A DNA stretch of 64,000 nucleotides, taken from Clostridiaceae bacterium. GTDB taxonomy: Bacteria > Bacillota > Clostridia > Tissierellales > Sporanaerobacteraceae. Of the stretch, positions 25,017 to 34,021 are shown piece after piece. The stretch lies in the NCBI GenBank assembly GCA_019391515.1, contig JAHXQP010000024.1, forward strand, positions 62,001-126,000, written 5' to 3'. The notes beneath the pieces were generated by a model. The model saw nothing but the letters and a program-made list of their open reading frames with translations. It made no database searches and was not told where the DNA came from. A program made the position numbers and the translations under genes. How positions within the stretch are numbered: the first letter of the stretch is position 1; every line of letters starts with the position of its first letter.

Positions 25017-25035
25017 GATAATGATTATCATTTTC
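25017..25035. promoter_or_regulatory. Fur box of the feo operon
   Basis: The 19-bp site starting GATAATGATTATCATT matches the consensus GATAATGATAATCATTATC at 17 of 19 positions. It begins 7 bp after the predicted -10, so iron-loaded Fur would block transcription. Confidence 0.85.
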
Positions 25036-25064
25036 GGGAAATATTCGGAATAAGGAGGATGACA

Positions 25065-25286
25065 ATGAAAAGTTTAGACGAAATGCCTTTAGGTTCAAAA
25101 GCTAAAGTTAAACAAATATCAAAAAATGCTTCCGTGAGAAGAAGGCTTATGGATATGGGAGTAGTTCCAGGGGTAGAAATAGAAATTAAAGGTAAAGCAC
25201 CTTTAGGTGATCCCATTGAAATATTACTAAGGGGATATAAGCTTACTTTAAGAAAAAATGAAGCTGCTAATATATTAGTAGAATAG
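25065..25286 (+). CDS. feoA: FeoA, first copy
   Basis: The start is ATG 25065 (73 aa), 6 bp after AAGGAGG. The frame is open further upstream, through the Fur box, but without a ribosome site. The SH3-like FeoA fold shows MPLGSKAKVKQI, RRRLMDMGVVPGVEIEIKGKAPLGDPIEI and LTLRKNEAANI. FeoA is a small cytoplasmic partner of FeoB. It is followed 17 bp later by a second, divergent FeoA. Confidence 0.9.
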   Translation: MKSLDEMPLGSKAKVKQISKNASVRRRLMDMGVVPGVEIEIKGKAPLGDPIEILLRGYKLTLRKNEAANILVE

Positions 25287-25303
25287 CTCAAGGAGGTGAA
25301 ATT

Positions 25304-25531
25304 ATGAACAATATGCCTTTAAGTTTTTTTAGCACTGGTGAAAAAGGTACGGTTGAAAATATTTTAGGTGGTGAAAAAGTATCTAAAAGATTATATGAAA
25401 TGGGGTTTAACAAAGGAACGGAAGTAAAAGTTATGAAAAATGATGCAGGCCCTATTATCGTTTCCCTGTCTGGCTATAAAATTGCCTTGGGACGTGGACT
25501 TGCTCAAAAAATACTGATTAATAAACAATAA
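25304..25531 (+). CDS. feoA: FeoA, second copy
   Basis: The 75-aa FeoA-type SH3 protein has MPLSFFSTGEKGTVENI, KRLYEMGFNKGTEVKVM, GPIIVSLSGYKIALGRGLAQKI. An AGGAGGTG ribosome site precedes it. It is clearly diverged from the first copy, so the pair is not a recent duplication; the two may form a mixed regulator of FeoB. A second, partial Fur-like site lies between this gene and feoB. Confidence 0.9.
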   Translation: MNNMPLSFFSTGEKGTVENILGGEKVSKRLYEMGFNKGTEVKVMKNDAGPIIVSLSGYKIALGRGLAQKILINKQ

Positions 25532-25565
25532 TTTAGTTTGTATATTATTTTTTTAAAATGTGATT

Positions 25566-25584
25566 GATAATGATTATTAATTGA
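25566..25584. promoter_or_regulatory. Possible second Fur site before feoB
   Basis: GATAATGATTATTAATTGA has a perfect left half-site (GATAATGAT) and 13 of 19 consensus matches overall. It lies 16 bp before the feoB start. It may be a weaker internal Fur site. Confidence 0.4.
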
Positions 25585-25600
25585 TTAGGAGGCGAATACT

Positions 25601-27604
25601 TTGAACACAATTGCATTAGTTGGAAATCCTAACAGTGGAAAAACTACCTTATTTAATGCTCTTACAGGAACTAATCAGCACGTAGGAAATTGGCCTGGAG
25701 TTACTGTAGAGAAAAAAGAAGGGACCCTTAACTTTAAAGGTAAAAAATACAATATAGTAGATTTACCTGGAACCTATAGTTTAGGGGCCTATTCTGAAGA
25801 TGAGGTTGTTGCTAGGGATTTTATTATGAAAGATGATCCAGATATAGTTATAAATGTAGTAGATGCAACAAATATTGAAAGAAATTTATATCTTACCACC
25901 CAGCTATTAGAAATGGGTACAAAGGTTATTATTGCTTTAAATATGATGGATGAAGCTAAAGAAAAAAATATTTCCATAGATATAAAGAAACTTTCAAAAG
26001 AATTAGGGGTACCTGTTATAGCTACAGTAGCTTCTAAAAAGAACGGAATAGATGATTTAATTAAAGAAGCCATTGATTTCATGGGAAGAGAAAAAACATC
26101 TCAAAATAAGATAGATTATGGAAAAGATATTGATCTAGAAATTAATAGACTTAAAGAAGTTATAGAAAACTCCAATTTAAATACTGGCTATCCTGCAGAA
26201 TGGGTGGCTATCAAACTTCTTGAAGGTGATGAATATATTTCTAAAATAATAGATAAAAATATTCTTAACATAGCTCAAGAAAGTAGCGATACTATTGCAG
26301 TTGCAGCTATGGAACCTGAACTTATAATAGTTGATAAAAGATATGAATTTATCGGAAATATAGTTAATAAAGCTGTTAAAAAACCTAAGGAAGAAGTAAT
26401 TACTAAATCGGATAAAATTGATAAAGTTTTAACCCACAAATGGTTTGGTCTTCCTATATTTGCTCTTATAATGCTTGCTGTATATCAGTTAACTTTTGCC
26501 ATAGGAGAAGATATTCTTCAAGAAGGTTTAAACGCTGGGATGGAAGCTCTTACCGAGGCTATTGAAGGCTTTCTTATTAATGTAAATGCTCCAGAATTAT
26601 TAACAGCTTTTATCACCGATGGAATACTTGGAGGGGTTGGAGCAGTTGTTGAATTTGTTCCATTAATAATGGTTTTATACTTATTACTTGGAATTTTAGA
26701 AGACAGTGGATATATGGCAAGAGCTGCCTATGTTATGGATAGAATAATGCGTTCTGTAGGACTTCATGGAAAGACTTTTATATCAATGTTGGTTGGCGTT
26801 GGATGTAATGTTCCTGGAATAATGGCTACAAGGACTTTGGATAGCAAAAAAGATAGAATGATAGCTATTTTAATAAATCCTTTTATTTCTTGCGGAGCTA
26901 GACTGCCTATATATTTGGTATTTATATCTGCTTTCTTCCCTAAACATAAAGCTCTTATATTATTTTCTATATATGCTTTTGGATTTTTAGTAGCTATAAT
27001 TATGGGTAAAATATTCAGTAAAACATTATTTGAAGGAGAATCCTCTTATTTTGTCATGGAATTACCTCCTTATAGGGTTCCTACTTTAAAAGGTACGCTT
27101 CTTAATATGTGGGATAAGGTAAGTTCCTTCTTAAAAAGGGCTGGTACTGTAATATTTGCTGTTGTTACTGTCCTTTGGATACTATCTGTCCTACCATATG
27201 GAGTAGAACCTTATAGTGAAGCTAGTATATTAGGAAAAATAGGAAGCTTCATTGCTCCTATATTTAAACCAGCAGGCTTTGGTACATGGCAAGCATCAGT
27301 AGGATTATTTGCAGGTATTGTTGCTAAAGAAGCCGTTGTTGCTACACTTGGTATGGTATATGCAGGCGTTGAAGAAGGTGCTAAACTAATATCAGCAGTT
27401 CAAGGAGCTTTTACACCACTAAGTGCAATATCCTTTATGGCTATGACTTTATTATATACACCATGTGCTGCAGTAATTGGTACTGTAAAAAGGGAAACAA
27501 ATTCAACTAAATGGGCAACATTTACAGCGCTTTATACTTTTGCAATTGGTTGGATAGTATCAGTACTTATATTTCAAATTGGTAGATTGTTCGGGCTAAG
27601 TTAG
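25601..27604 (+). CDS. feoB: Ferrous iron transporter FeoB
   Basis: The 667-aa protein starts at TTG 25601, 10 bp after TTAGGAGG. The N-terminal G domain has GNPNSGKTTLFNALTG (residues 7-22), the WPGVTVEKKEG switch region, DLPGTYSL and the specificity motif NMMDE. A linker follows, then a Gate-type membrane domain from about residue 285 with two repeats (GVGAVVEFVPLIMVLYLLLGILEDSGYMARAA and the later LFAGIVAKEAVVATLGM). It imports Fe(II) across the inner membrane. Two feoA genes precede it and DUF2325 and FeoC genes follow. Confidence 0.97.
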   Translation: MNTIALVGNPNSGKTTLFNALTGTNQHVGNWPGVTVEKKEGTLNFKGKKYNIVDLPGTYSLGAYSEDEVVARDFIMKDDPDIVINVVDATNIERNLYLTTQLLEMGTKVIIALNMMDEAKEKNISIDIKKLSKELGVPVIATVASKKNGIDDLIKEAIDFMGREKTSQNKIDYGKDIDLEINRLKEVIENSNLNTGYPAEWVAIKLLEGDEYISKIIDKNILNIAQESSDTIAVAAMEPELIIVDKRYEFIGNIVNKAVKKPKEEVITKSDKIDKVLTHKWFGLPIFALIMLAVYQLTFAIGEDILQEGLNAGMEALTEAIEGFLINVNAPELLTAFITDGILGGVGAVVEFVPLIMVLYLLLGILEDSGYMARAAYVMDRIMRSVGLHGKTFISMLVGVGCNVPGIMATRTLDSKKDRMIAILINPFISCGARLPIYLVFISAFFPKHKALILFSIYAFGFLVAIIMGKIFSKTLFEGESSYFVMELPPYRVPTLKGTLLNMWDKVSSFLKRAGTVIFAVVTVLWILSVLPYGVEPYSEASILGKIGSFIAPIFKPAGFGTWQASVGLFAGIVAKEAVVATLGMVYAGVEEGAKLISAVQGAFTPLSAISFMAMTLLYTPCAAVIGTVKRETNSTKWATFTALYTFAIGWIVSVLIFQIGRLFGLS

Positions 27605-27633
27605 TTTTAGATAGACACAGGGGGTGTGTTTAT

Positions 27634-27915
27634 ATGAGTATTTTGGTTATAGGGGGAGATTGCCTAGGTAATATAAAAAACAATCTAAAGCAAAAGGGAT
27701 TTGATGAAATCACTCATGTTACAGGAAGAAGATCTAAAGAGCAGAACTATAAAGTGCCAAAAAATACAGATTTAGTATTGATTCTTACAGATTATGTCAA
27801 TCATCAGACCAGTAAAAATATTAAAAAACAAACTAAAGGTTCTGATTCTAAACTTATTTTTTCTAAAAGATCCTGGTCCTCCATTAGTAAATCTCTAAAA
27901 AATTTAAGTGGTTAA
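27634..27915 (+). CDS. DUF2325-family protein
   Basis: The 93-aa protein begins SILVIGGDCLGNIKNNLKQKGFDEITHVTGR, continues with VPKNTDLVLILTDYVNHQTSKNIKKQ and ends with SWSSISKSLKNL. This Rossmann-like pattern with an early nucleotide-like G-G-D and a central NH motif is DUF2325, of unknown function, frequently near feo genes in Clostridia. A GGGGGTG ribosome site precedes it. Confidence 0.75.
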   Translation: MSILVIGGDCLGNIKNNLKQKGFDEITHVTGRRSKEQNYKVPKNTDLVLILTDYVNHQTSKNIKKQTKGSDSKLIFSKRSWSSISKSLKNLSG

Positions 27916-27932
27916 GCTAAGGGGATGATTAT

Positions 27933-28193
27933 ATGTTAGTGGATTTATTAAAAGAAATCAATAGTATGGAAGCTTTCTCAAAGAAAGCATTGGCAAATAA
28001 ACTAAATACTAGTGAAAGTATGGTTGAACATCTTTTAACTCAATTAAAGAGGATGGGATATATTGCGGAGGAAGAAATGCCTAACAATTTTTGCAATAAA
28101 AAATGTGCAGGCTGCAATATAAATTGTTCTTTAAATATAGCAAATAGCCTTTATATTACAGATAAAGGGAAAAAGCTATTAACAACTCAATAG
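27933..28193 (+). CDS. feoC: FeoC-like winged-helix protein with Cys cluster
   Basis: The 86-aa protein has an N-terminal winged helix (LLKEINSMEAFSKKALANKLNTSESMVEHLLTQLKRMGYI) followed by four Cys (C54, C58, C61, C65 in FCNKKCAGCNINCS), a pattern in FeoC proteins thought to bind an iron-sulphur cluster. It may sense iron or oxygen and regulate FeoB stability or feo transcription. Last gene of the operon; a strong terminator follows at once. Confidence 0.85.
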   Translation: MLVDLLKEINSMEAFSKKALANKLNTSESMVEHLLTQLKRMGYIAEEEMPNNFCNKKCAGCNINCSLNIANSLYITDKGKKLLTTQ

Positions 28194-28242
28194 AAAATAA
28201 TAAGAGAAGCGATTTATGTTTTATCGCTTCTCTTATTATTTT
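28194..28242 (+). terminator. Terminator of the feo operon
   Basis: A perfect 20-bp stem (28194-28213 with 28223-28242) with a 9-nt loop immediately follows the feoC stop. Confidence 0.92.
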
Positions 28243-28398
28243 CTAACCTCTTTCTTATTTAAATTCTATAATCTTTCTAAGAATAATATACTAATAATAC
28301 ACAAAATATCAAATATGTTCATAATTTAAGTATAGGAATCATTTTATAAATTTAAAGATACTAAGTAATGCTTTATATTAAAAGAAAGGGGTTTTATT

Positions 28399-30681
28399 AT
28401 GGTAAGAAAAATTTTCAGAAAAAAAAGAATACTTTATCGATTCCTTATTTCTATTTGTTCAATTTTTATATTGTTATGCTCTTTTAATACAGCACTAGCT
28501 GCAAATATAAAGCCTAATAATGACAACATGTGTATTGTAAATGAAAAAACTAACAAATACAATAAACCTTCAAATGAACCTATAGGTAAAATAATAGAAA
28601 ATAAGAAAACACAAAAAAACATTACTCCTGATAGTCAAAAACAAAATTATACTATGTCTGATTTAAATAAGTTAAATTATAATGATTTAATAAAATTGCT
28701 AACAAGTATAAAAAGTACAGATATATTAGATCTTTTTAAATATAGTACTGATGCTTATGAATTCTATAATGATAGAAATCGTGTTGAAGCTCTTATTACC
28801 GCTTTATATGATAGAGGAAGCCAATTTACCTCTACAGATAACAAAGGGATTCCTACTTTAGTTGAAGTTATAAGAGCAGGATTTTACTTGGGATTTTACC
28901 ATGATGATTTGTCGTATTTAAATGAGAGAAATATGCACAATAAATGTATACCAGCTTTAGTAGAAATTGAAAAAAATCCAAACTTTAAACTGGGAACTAA
29001 TATACAAGATGAAATAGTTACATGCGTTGGTTTATTAATTTGGAATGGCTCTTGTAATGTTGAAGTTGTAAATAGTGCTACACCTATTTTAGAACAATTT
29101 ATAGTGAACTTTTCCAAATATGCAAAGGAAAACTCTAAGGGAAAAGCAGTTTATAATATTATGCGTGGTATAGAATATGACATTTCTATGTACACAAACT
29201 ACGAAGCAAAGATACCACCTAAAGATACTCAATGGTATAAAAAAATAGATTCTTTTATAAATAAATCAGGGGATATAGCCCTCATTGAAAAGCCTAGTTC
29301 AAATAGTGGATGGCTTATAAATAACGGGATCTTCTGTATATCAAGTTTAGGAAAGTTTCACACCGAGCCAGATAAAGGTTTACAAATTTTGACTAATGCT
29401 ATGGACATACACCCATATTTAAGTGAACAATATTTAGAAGCTGCTAATGAAATAAATCGTAATTATAATGGGAAGAATTATGATGGAAAAAATATAGACA
29501 TGAATAAACTTAGAAAAGAAGCCAGAGATAAATATTATCCTATGACCTATACTTTTGATGATGGGAAAATTATAATAAAAACTGGTGATAAAATACGTGA
29601 AGATAAAATAAAAAGACTTTATTGGGCTTCTAAAGAAGTAAGTGCTCAATACTTTCGATCAGTAGGCACGGATGAACCTTTAGAATCAGGTAATCCAGAT
29701 GATATATTAACCATGATAATATATAATAACCCAGAAGAATATCAACTAAATAGAATAATAAACGAACTAGATACAAATAACGGCGGTATTTATATAGAAA
29801 GACAAGGAACTTTCTATACCTATGAAAGAACTCCTAAAGATAGTATATACACTTTAGAAGAACTTTTTAGACATGAATTTACTCATTATTTACAAGGTAG
29901 ATATCTAGTACCTGGAATGTGGGGAGAATCTGAAATATATAAAAATAATAGATTAACTTGGTATGAAGAAGGTGGAGCTGAATTTTTTGCTGGTTCTACA
30001 AGAACTTCGGGTGTATTACCTAGAAAATCTATTGTAAGTAATATTGTTAATACTAAGCCTTCTGAAAGATACACTTTATCTAACGTTTTAAGTTCAACCT
30101 ATAATGATGGGTTTGAGTTTTATATCTACTCATGTATATTTATGGACTATTTATACAAAAAAGATTTATATATATATGATAGATTAACTAATTATATTAA
30201 AGATAATGACATAAAATCTTTCGATAATTATATTAAAAATTTAAGTAATAATTACTCATTAAATGAGCAGTATCAAAACCACATGCAGAATTTAATCAAT
30301 AATTATAATAATACAACAACTCCTCTAGTATCTGACGATTATTTAATTGAACATCCTTATAAAAGTTCTTCTGAAATATGCTCTGAAATTTCTTCTGTAG
30401 CTAAATTAAGCAATGCTACTTTTACAGAGGAAAAATCTCAATTCTTCAATACCTTTACTCTTCATGGAACGTATACTGGAGATTATTATCAAGGAAAACT
30501 TAATGACATGACTAAGATGAATAATATAGTGGATAGTAGTTTAAAAACTTTAGAAAGCTATAATTGGAGTGGATATAAAACATTAACTTGTTATTTCACT
30601 AATTATAGATTAGATTCTAATTACAACTATCAATTTGATGTAATATTTCATGGTTTCCTTCCAAACCAAAATAATAACTAA
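28399..30681 (+). CDS. Secreted microbial collagenase (peptidase M9) without C-terminal binding domains
   Basis: The 760-aa protein has a basic N terminus and a hydrophobic core ending ALAA near residue 35, a Sec signal peptide. The catalytic zinc motif HEFTH is at residues 492-496, followed by YLQGRYLVPGMWG and WYEEGGAEFFAGSTR, whose Glu (523/524) supplies the third ligand. This is the M9 collagenase signature of ColG/ColH. N-terminal activator sequence (residues about 90-330) and the helper subdomain (to about 680) are present. Unlike ColG/ColH (about 1000 aa), it has no PKD-like or collagen-binding domains. A single gene with its own AAAGGGG ribosome site and terminator. Confidence 0.9.
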   Translation: MVRKIFRKKRILYRFLISICSIFILLCSFNTALAANIKPNNDNMCIVNEKTNKYNKPSNEPIGKIIENKKTQKNITPDSQKQNYTMSDLNKLNYNDLIKLLTSIKSTDILDLFKYSTDAYEFYNDRNRVEALITALYDRGSQFTSTDNKGIPTLVEVIRAGFYLGFYHDDLSYLNERNMHNKCIPALVEIEKNPNFKLGTNIQDEIVTCVGLLIWNGSCNVEVVNSATPILEQFIVNFSKYAKENSKGKAVYNIMRGIEYDISMYTNYEAKIPPKDTQWYKKIDSFINKSGDIALIEKPSSNSGWLINNGIFCISSLGKFHTEPDKGLQILTNAMDIHPYLSEQYLEAANEINRNYNGKNYDGKNIDMNKLRKEARDKYYPMTYTFDDGKIIIKTGDKIREDKIKRLYWASKEVSAQYFRSVGTDEPLESGNPDDILTMIIYNNPEEYQLNRIINELDTNNGGIYIERQGTFYTYERTPKDSIYTLEELFRHEFTHYLQGRYLVPGMWGESEIYKNNRLTWYEEGGAEFFAGSTRTSGVLPRKSIVSNIVNTKPSERYTLSNVLSSTYNDGFEFYIYSCIFMDYLYKKDLYIYDRLTNYIKDNDIKSFDNYIKNLSNNYSLNEQYQNHMQNLINNYNNTTTPLVSDDYLIEHPYKSSSEICSEISSVAKLSNATFTEEKSQFFNTFTLHGTYTGDYYQGKLNDMTKMNNIVDSSLKTLESYNWSGYKTLTCYFTNYRLDSNYNYQFDVIFHGFLPNQNNN

Positions 30682-30707
30682 ATAAATATATATTTATTTA
30701 CAAAACA

Positions 30708-30740
30708 AAAAGAAATTCTTTATTTAAAAGAATTTCTTTT
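30708..30740 (+). terminator. Terminator of the collagenase gene
   Basis: A 13-bp perfect stem (30708-30720 with 30728-30740) with a 7-nt loop is followed by a T-rich run, 27 bp after the collagenase stop. Confidence 0.88.
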
Positions 30741-30755
30741 CTTTTTTACACAGCT

Positions 30756-31082
30756 TTATTTAAAATATGCTGCTATTCCTTTATAAATTCCCTTAGCTAT
30801 ATATTCTTTAGTTCTCTATCTTCTCAACAGCTCAACATCTTTAGGATTGTTCATAAATCCTATTTTCAATAATACATTTGCTAGATTTTATTCTCTAATA
30901 ATTGCAAAATCATTTTTATTATATAAATGTGTTGTTTTTTGAGGGAATTTATTTTTACTATTCTTAGTATTTAATTGTTCATTTAAGTTTTGTGCTAGTT
31001 TTCTTCTAGCTTCATCATTATAATTCTTATAATACACTTTACTTGGAACATTTTCTACTTCTTCTACATTTTCTTCTATTTC
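30756..31082 (-). pseudogene. Remnant of an N-acetylmuramoyl-L-alanine amidase (Amidase_3), C-terminal half
   Basis: One minus-strand frame from 31082 to 30756 reads as the end of an Amidase_3 domain: YNDEARRKLAQNLNEQLNTK, then NDFAIIRE, a stop, NLANVLLKIGFMNNPKDVELLRR, a stop, and TKEYIAKGIYKGIAAYF. The two stops are TAA at 30888-30890 and TAG at 30816-30818. The family motif VEIGFISNP appears as LKIGFMNNP, so the catalytic Glu is replaced by Lys. The N-terminal half with the zinc ligands is absent, and nothing upstream continues it. The intact enzyme would cleave peptidoglycan; this copy cannot. Confidence 0.8.
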
Positions 31083-31248
31083 TCACCTCCCTTATTTTAT
31101 ATATAATATTTTCACACGAATAATACAAATTTTTGTTGAATATGTTCCTACTATGTATTTTTATGGAGACAAGTTCAAATTTACTTAATTTAATAAGCCA
31201 TTTTACTGGAATAACTGGAACCACCTACTTTAATTTTAATAGTAAATG

Positions 31249-31277
31249 TTGAATTTTTTCATATTTACAAATATAAT
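31249..31277 (+). promoter_or_regulatory. Promoter of pncB
   Basis: TTGAAT (31249-31254), a 17-bp spacer and TATAAT (31272-31277) give a strong sigma-A promoter 36 bp before pncB. Confidence 0.8.
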
Positions 31278-31312
31278 TGAAGTAACAAAATAATTTTAAA
31301 AGGAGATTCGAC

Positions 31313-32767
31313 ATGACCAATATTGATTGGAAAGATAAGAAGAACTTAACAATGCTTGCAGACTTTTATGAGTTTACTATGGCTAATGGTTACTTTGAAT
31401 GTGAAATGGAGGACAAGATAGCCTACTTTGATATGTTTTTTAGAGCTATTCCTGACAATGGTGGATTTGCTATAATGGCAGGAGTAGAACAACTTATTGA
31501 ATACTTAAAAAACTTAAAATTCCAAGAAGAAGATATTGAATATTTTAGGAGTAAAAATCTATTTAGCGAAGAGTTCTTGGATTATCTAAGAAACTTCAAA
31601 TTTGAATGTGATGTATGGGCTGTTCCTGAAGGTACTCCTATATTCCCTCATGAGCCTATAATTACAGTTAGAGGCCCTATAATACAGGCACAGATAGTAG
31701 AAACTATGGTTCTATTAACTGTAAATCATCAAAGTCTTATTGCAACTAAAGCTAATAGGATAGTTAGAGCAGCTAAAGGCAGATCTGTAATGGAATTTGG
31801 TTCTCGTAGAGCCCAAGGTTATGAAGGGGCTATTTTAGGAGCTAGAGCTGCTTATATTGGAGGATGTATAGGTACGGCATGCACTATAGTTGATAGAGAT
31901 TTTGAGGTACCTGCACTAGGCACAATGGCTCATAGTTGGGTACAAATGTTTCCTACTGAATTAGACTCTTTTAAAGCATATGCAAGGCTATATCCAGATA
32001 GTTGTGTACTTTTAGTTGATACCTATAATGTTTTAGAGTCTGGAGTTCCAAATGCTATAAAAGCTTTTAATGAAGAAGTTGTTCCTAGAGGCTATAGACC
32101 AAAAGGCATTAGAATAGATAGTGGAGATATTGCTTATCTTTCAAAAGAAGCAAGGAAAATGCTAGACGAAGCTGGATTTGAAGACTGCCCTATTGTAGCT
32201 AGTAGTTCTCTTGATGAGTATGTGATTAGGGAACTTTTAAACCAAGGAGCTAAAATCGATTCCTTTGGAGTTGGGGAAAGACTTATAACAGCTAAATCTG
32301 AACCAGTATTTGGTGGAGTATATAAATTAGCAGCTATAGAAGAAGATGGAAAAATAATCCCTAAAATAAAGGTTAGTGAAAACGTTGGTAAAATAACTAT
32401 TCCTGGTTTCAAACAAGTATATAGACTCTTTGATAGAAATAGTAGAAAAGCTATAGCAGATGTTATTACACTTCATGATGAAGTCATAGATGATTCTAAG
32501 CCTTATGAAATATTCCATCCTATATATACTTGGAAACGCAAAACTATAACAAATTTCTATGCAAAGAAACTTTTAGTTAAAATATTTGACGATGGAGAAT
32601 CTATATATGAAAGTCCGAATATAGGGGATATTAGAAATTATTGTGGTGAACAAATAAATACCCTTTGGGAAGAAGTACGTCGTTTTGAAAAACCTCATAA
32701 ATATTTTGTGGACTTATCTGAATCTCTATGGACTATTAAAAATGAACTATTAGAAAAACATAAATAA
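31313..32767 (+). CDS. pncB: Nicotinate phosphoribosyltransferase
   Basis: The 484-aa protein has the family pattern: LTMLADFYEFTMANGYF near the start, EFGSRRAQGYEGAILGARAAYIGGCIGTA in the middle, GTMAHSWVQMFP and GIRIDSGDIAYLSKEARKMLDEAGF in the phosphoribosyl-binding region. It converts nicotinate, PRPP and ATP to nicotinate mononucleotide for NAD salvage. AAAGGAG precedes the ATG. Single gene with its own promoter and terminator. Length fits the Gram-positive type. Confidence 0.95.
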   Translation: MTNIDWKDKKNLTMLADFYEFTMANGYFECEMEDKIAYFDMFFRAIPDNGGFAIMAGVEQLIEYLKNLKFQEEDIEYFRSKNLFSEEFLDYLRNFKFECDVWAVPEGTPIFPHEPIITVRGPIIQAQIVETMVLLTVNHQSLIATKANRIVRAAKGRSVMEFGSRRAQGYEGAILGARAAYIGGCIGTACTIVDRDFEVPALGTMAHSWVQMFPTELDSFKAYARLYPDSCVLLVDTYNVLESGVPNAIKAFNEEVVPRGYRPKGIRIDSGDIAYLSKEARKMLDEAGFEDCPIVASSSLDEYVIRELLNQGAKIDSFGVGERLITAKSEPVFGGVYKLAAIEEDGKIIPKIKVSENVGKITIPGFKQVYRLFDRNSRKAIADVITLHDEVIDDSKPYEIFHPIYTWKRKTITNFYAKKLLVKIFDDGESIYESPNIGDIRNYCGEQINTLWEEVRRFEKPHKYFVDLSESLWTIKNELLEKHK

Positions 32768-32768
32768 T

Positions 32769-32796
32769 AAAAAATCCTAGACATCTAGGATTTTTT
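32769..32796. terminator. Bidirectional terminator between pncB and the MoxR cluster
   Basis: A 13-bp perfect stem (32769-32781 with 32784-32796) flanked by A and T runs lies between converging genes and touches the DUF4129 gene's stop codon. Confidence 0.88.
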
Positions 32797-34021
32797 ATTT
32801 TAACTTCTTATAATTCTCCTTATATTTCTTTATATCTTTTTTATCTGCTTCCTTGTCTCCATATCTTGTATCTATATAAATATTTCTAAACTCTTTTAAG
32901 ACTTCACTATCATATAAAGTTTCTGCTTTATCATTTATTTCTTCCGTTGTATTATGTTTTTTTATAATAATATTATTTTTCAAACATTTATTTAAAAACT
33001 TAATATAATAATATCTTATAAGCTCTTTTCCCTTTTTAGGTGTTAATAGTTTCCTTCTTGATTTTTTCCTATTTATTTTAATAAATTCTTTTTCTTCTAC
33101 ATACTCTTCTTTTTCAGAGCTTTTTTGTTTACTTTCTTTAAACATTCTCCATATTATATATAGGACTATTCCAATAAGAAATATTTTAAATACAATCTCG
33201 AATATTAACTTAATAGTAGGAGAAATTTCTTTAGTTGTTATTTCTAAAATTTCTTCAGATATCTGTTCAGATTCTTGAGGTTTTATCTCTTCTATATTAT
33301 TTGATGAAAAACGCTTTTTGAATATATCTATTATGAATACAATTAAATAAGCAACTCCAATAATAAACCAATGAAATACTTTGGATAATATTTCCACCAA
33401 AGAAATGTAAATGTTTTTAAAAATAAGAAATATTCCATTTAATAGTTTTTCTGAACTTCCAATTATAGAAAATATAATAATACCGATAAAGTATTTTAAA
33501 TTCTGTCTATTTATTTCTTTCATATCCCTATTATGTTCTAAATGTCTTAAACTACGGAGTAGTACAACCCCTGATAAAAAGTATATAATCATAAAAAGTC
33601 CAGAGTTTCTATTAATATAAGATATGGTTTCTGTTAGAAATGAAAAGAAAATCATGAGCATAAAAACAGTAAGACCTCTTTTAAATTCTTCAGTAGTAAA
33701 AACTACTGTATCTATTCCTTCATATTTATATAGATAAAAATATATAGACACAACTATAATAGTGACAAACAGTATAGATATATATCCTTTAAATAATATA
33801 AAAAAAGGAATCAATAAAAGGCCTACTAAAATATAAGGTTTTCTTTTTCCCTTTAAATAAAAGCCAAAGCAAGTAACTAATATTGTCCATATATATATGA
33901 TTATATGTACTGATAGAATTCTTGAAAAATTTGAAATTACGTGGTATGGAAAAAAATAAGTTGCTATGGCAAAAACAAAGGAAAGTCTTAGCATTATATT
34001 GAGAAGTTTTATTCCTATCAT
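32795..34021 (-). CDS. Membrane protein with C-terminal DUF4129-like domain
   Basis: The 408-aa protein has about six or seven N-terminal membrane segments over residues 1-240, another near 275-295, and a cytoplasmic tail with RRKLLTPKKGKELIRYYYIKFLNKCLKNNIIIKKHNTTEEI and YIDTRYGD, the pattern of DUF4129. Such proteins follow MoxR and DUF58 genes, often with a transglutaminase that is not present here. It overlaps the DUF58 gene by 4 bp. Function unknown, possibly envelope-related. Confidence 0.7.
   Translation of the reverse strand: MIGIKLLNIMLRLSFVFAIATYFFPYHVISNFSRILSVHIIIYIWTILVTCFGFYLKGKRKPYILVGLLLIPFFILFKGYISILFVTIIVVSIYFYLYKYEGIDTVVFTTEEFKRGLTVFMLMIFFSFLTETISYINRNSGLFMIIYFLSGVVLLRSLRHLEHNRDMKEINRQNLKYFIGIIIFSIIGSSEKLLNGIFLIFKNIYISLVEILSKVFHWFIIGVAYLIVFIIDIFKKRFSSNNIEEIKPQESEQISEEILEITTKEISPTIKLIFEIVFKIFLIGIVLYIIWRMFKESKQKSSEKEEYVEEKEFIKINRKKSRRKLLTPKKGKELIRYYYIKFLNKCLKNNIIIKKHNTTEEINDKAETLYDSEVLKEFRNIYIDTRYGDKEADKKDIKKYKENYKKLK

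Noticed and set aside
31039..31224. 61-codon minus-strand frame overlapping the amidase remnant
   Set aside because: It runs in a different frame from the recognisable amidase sequence and has low-complexity Arg/Lys/Cys content at its end.
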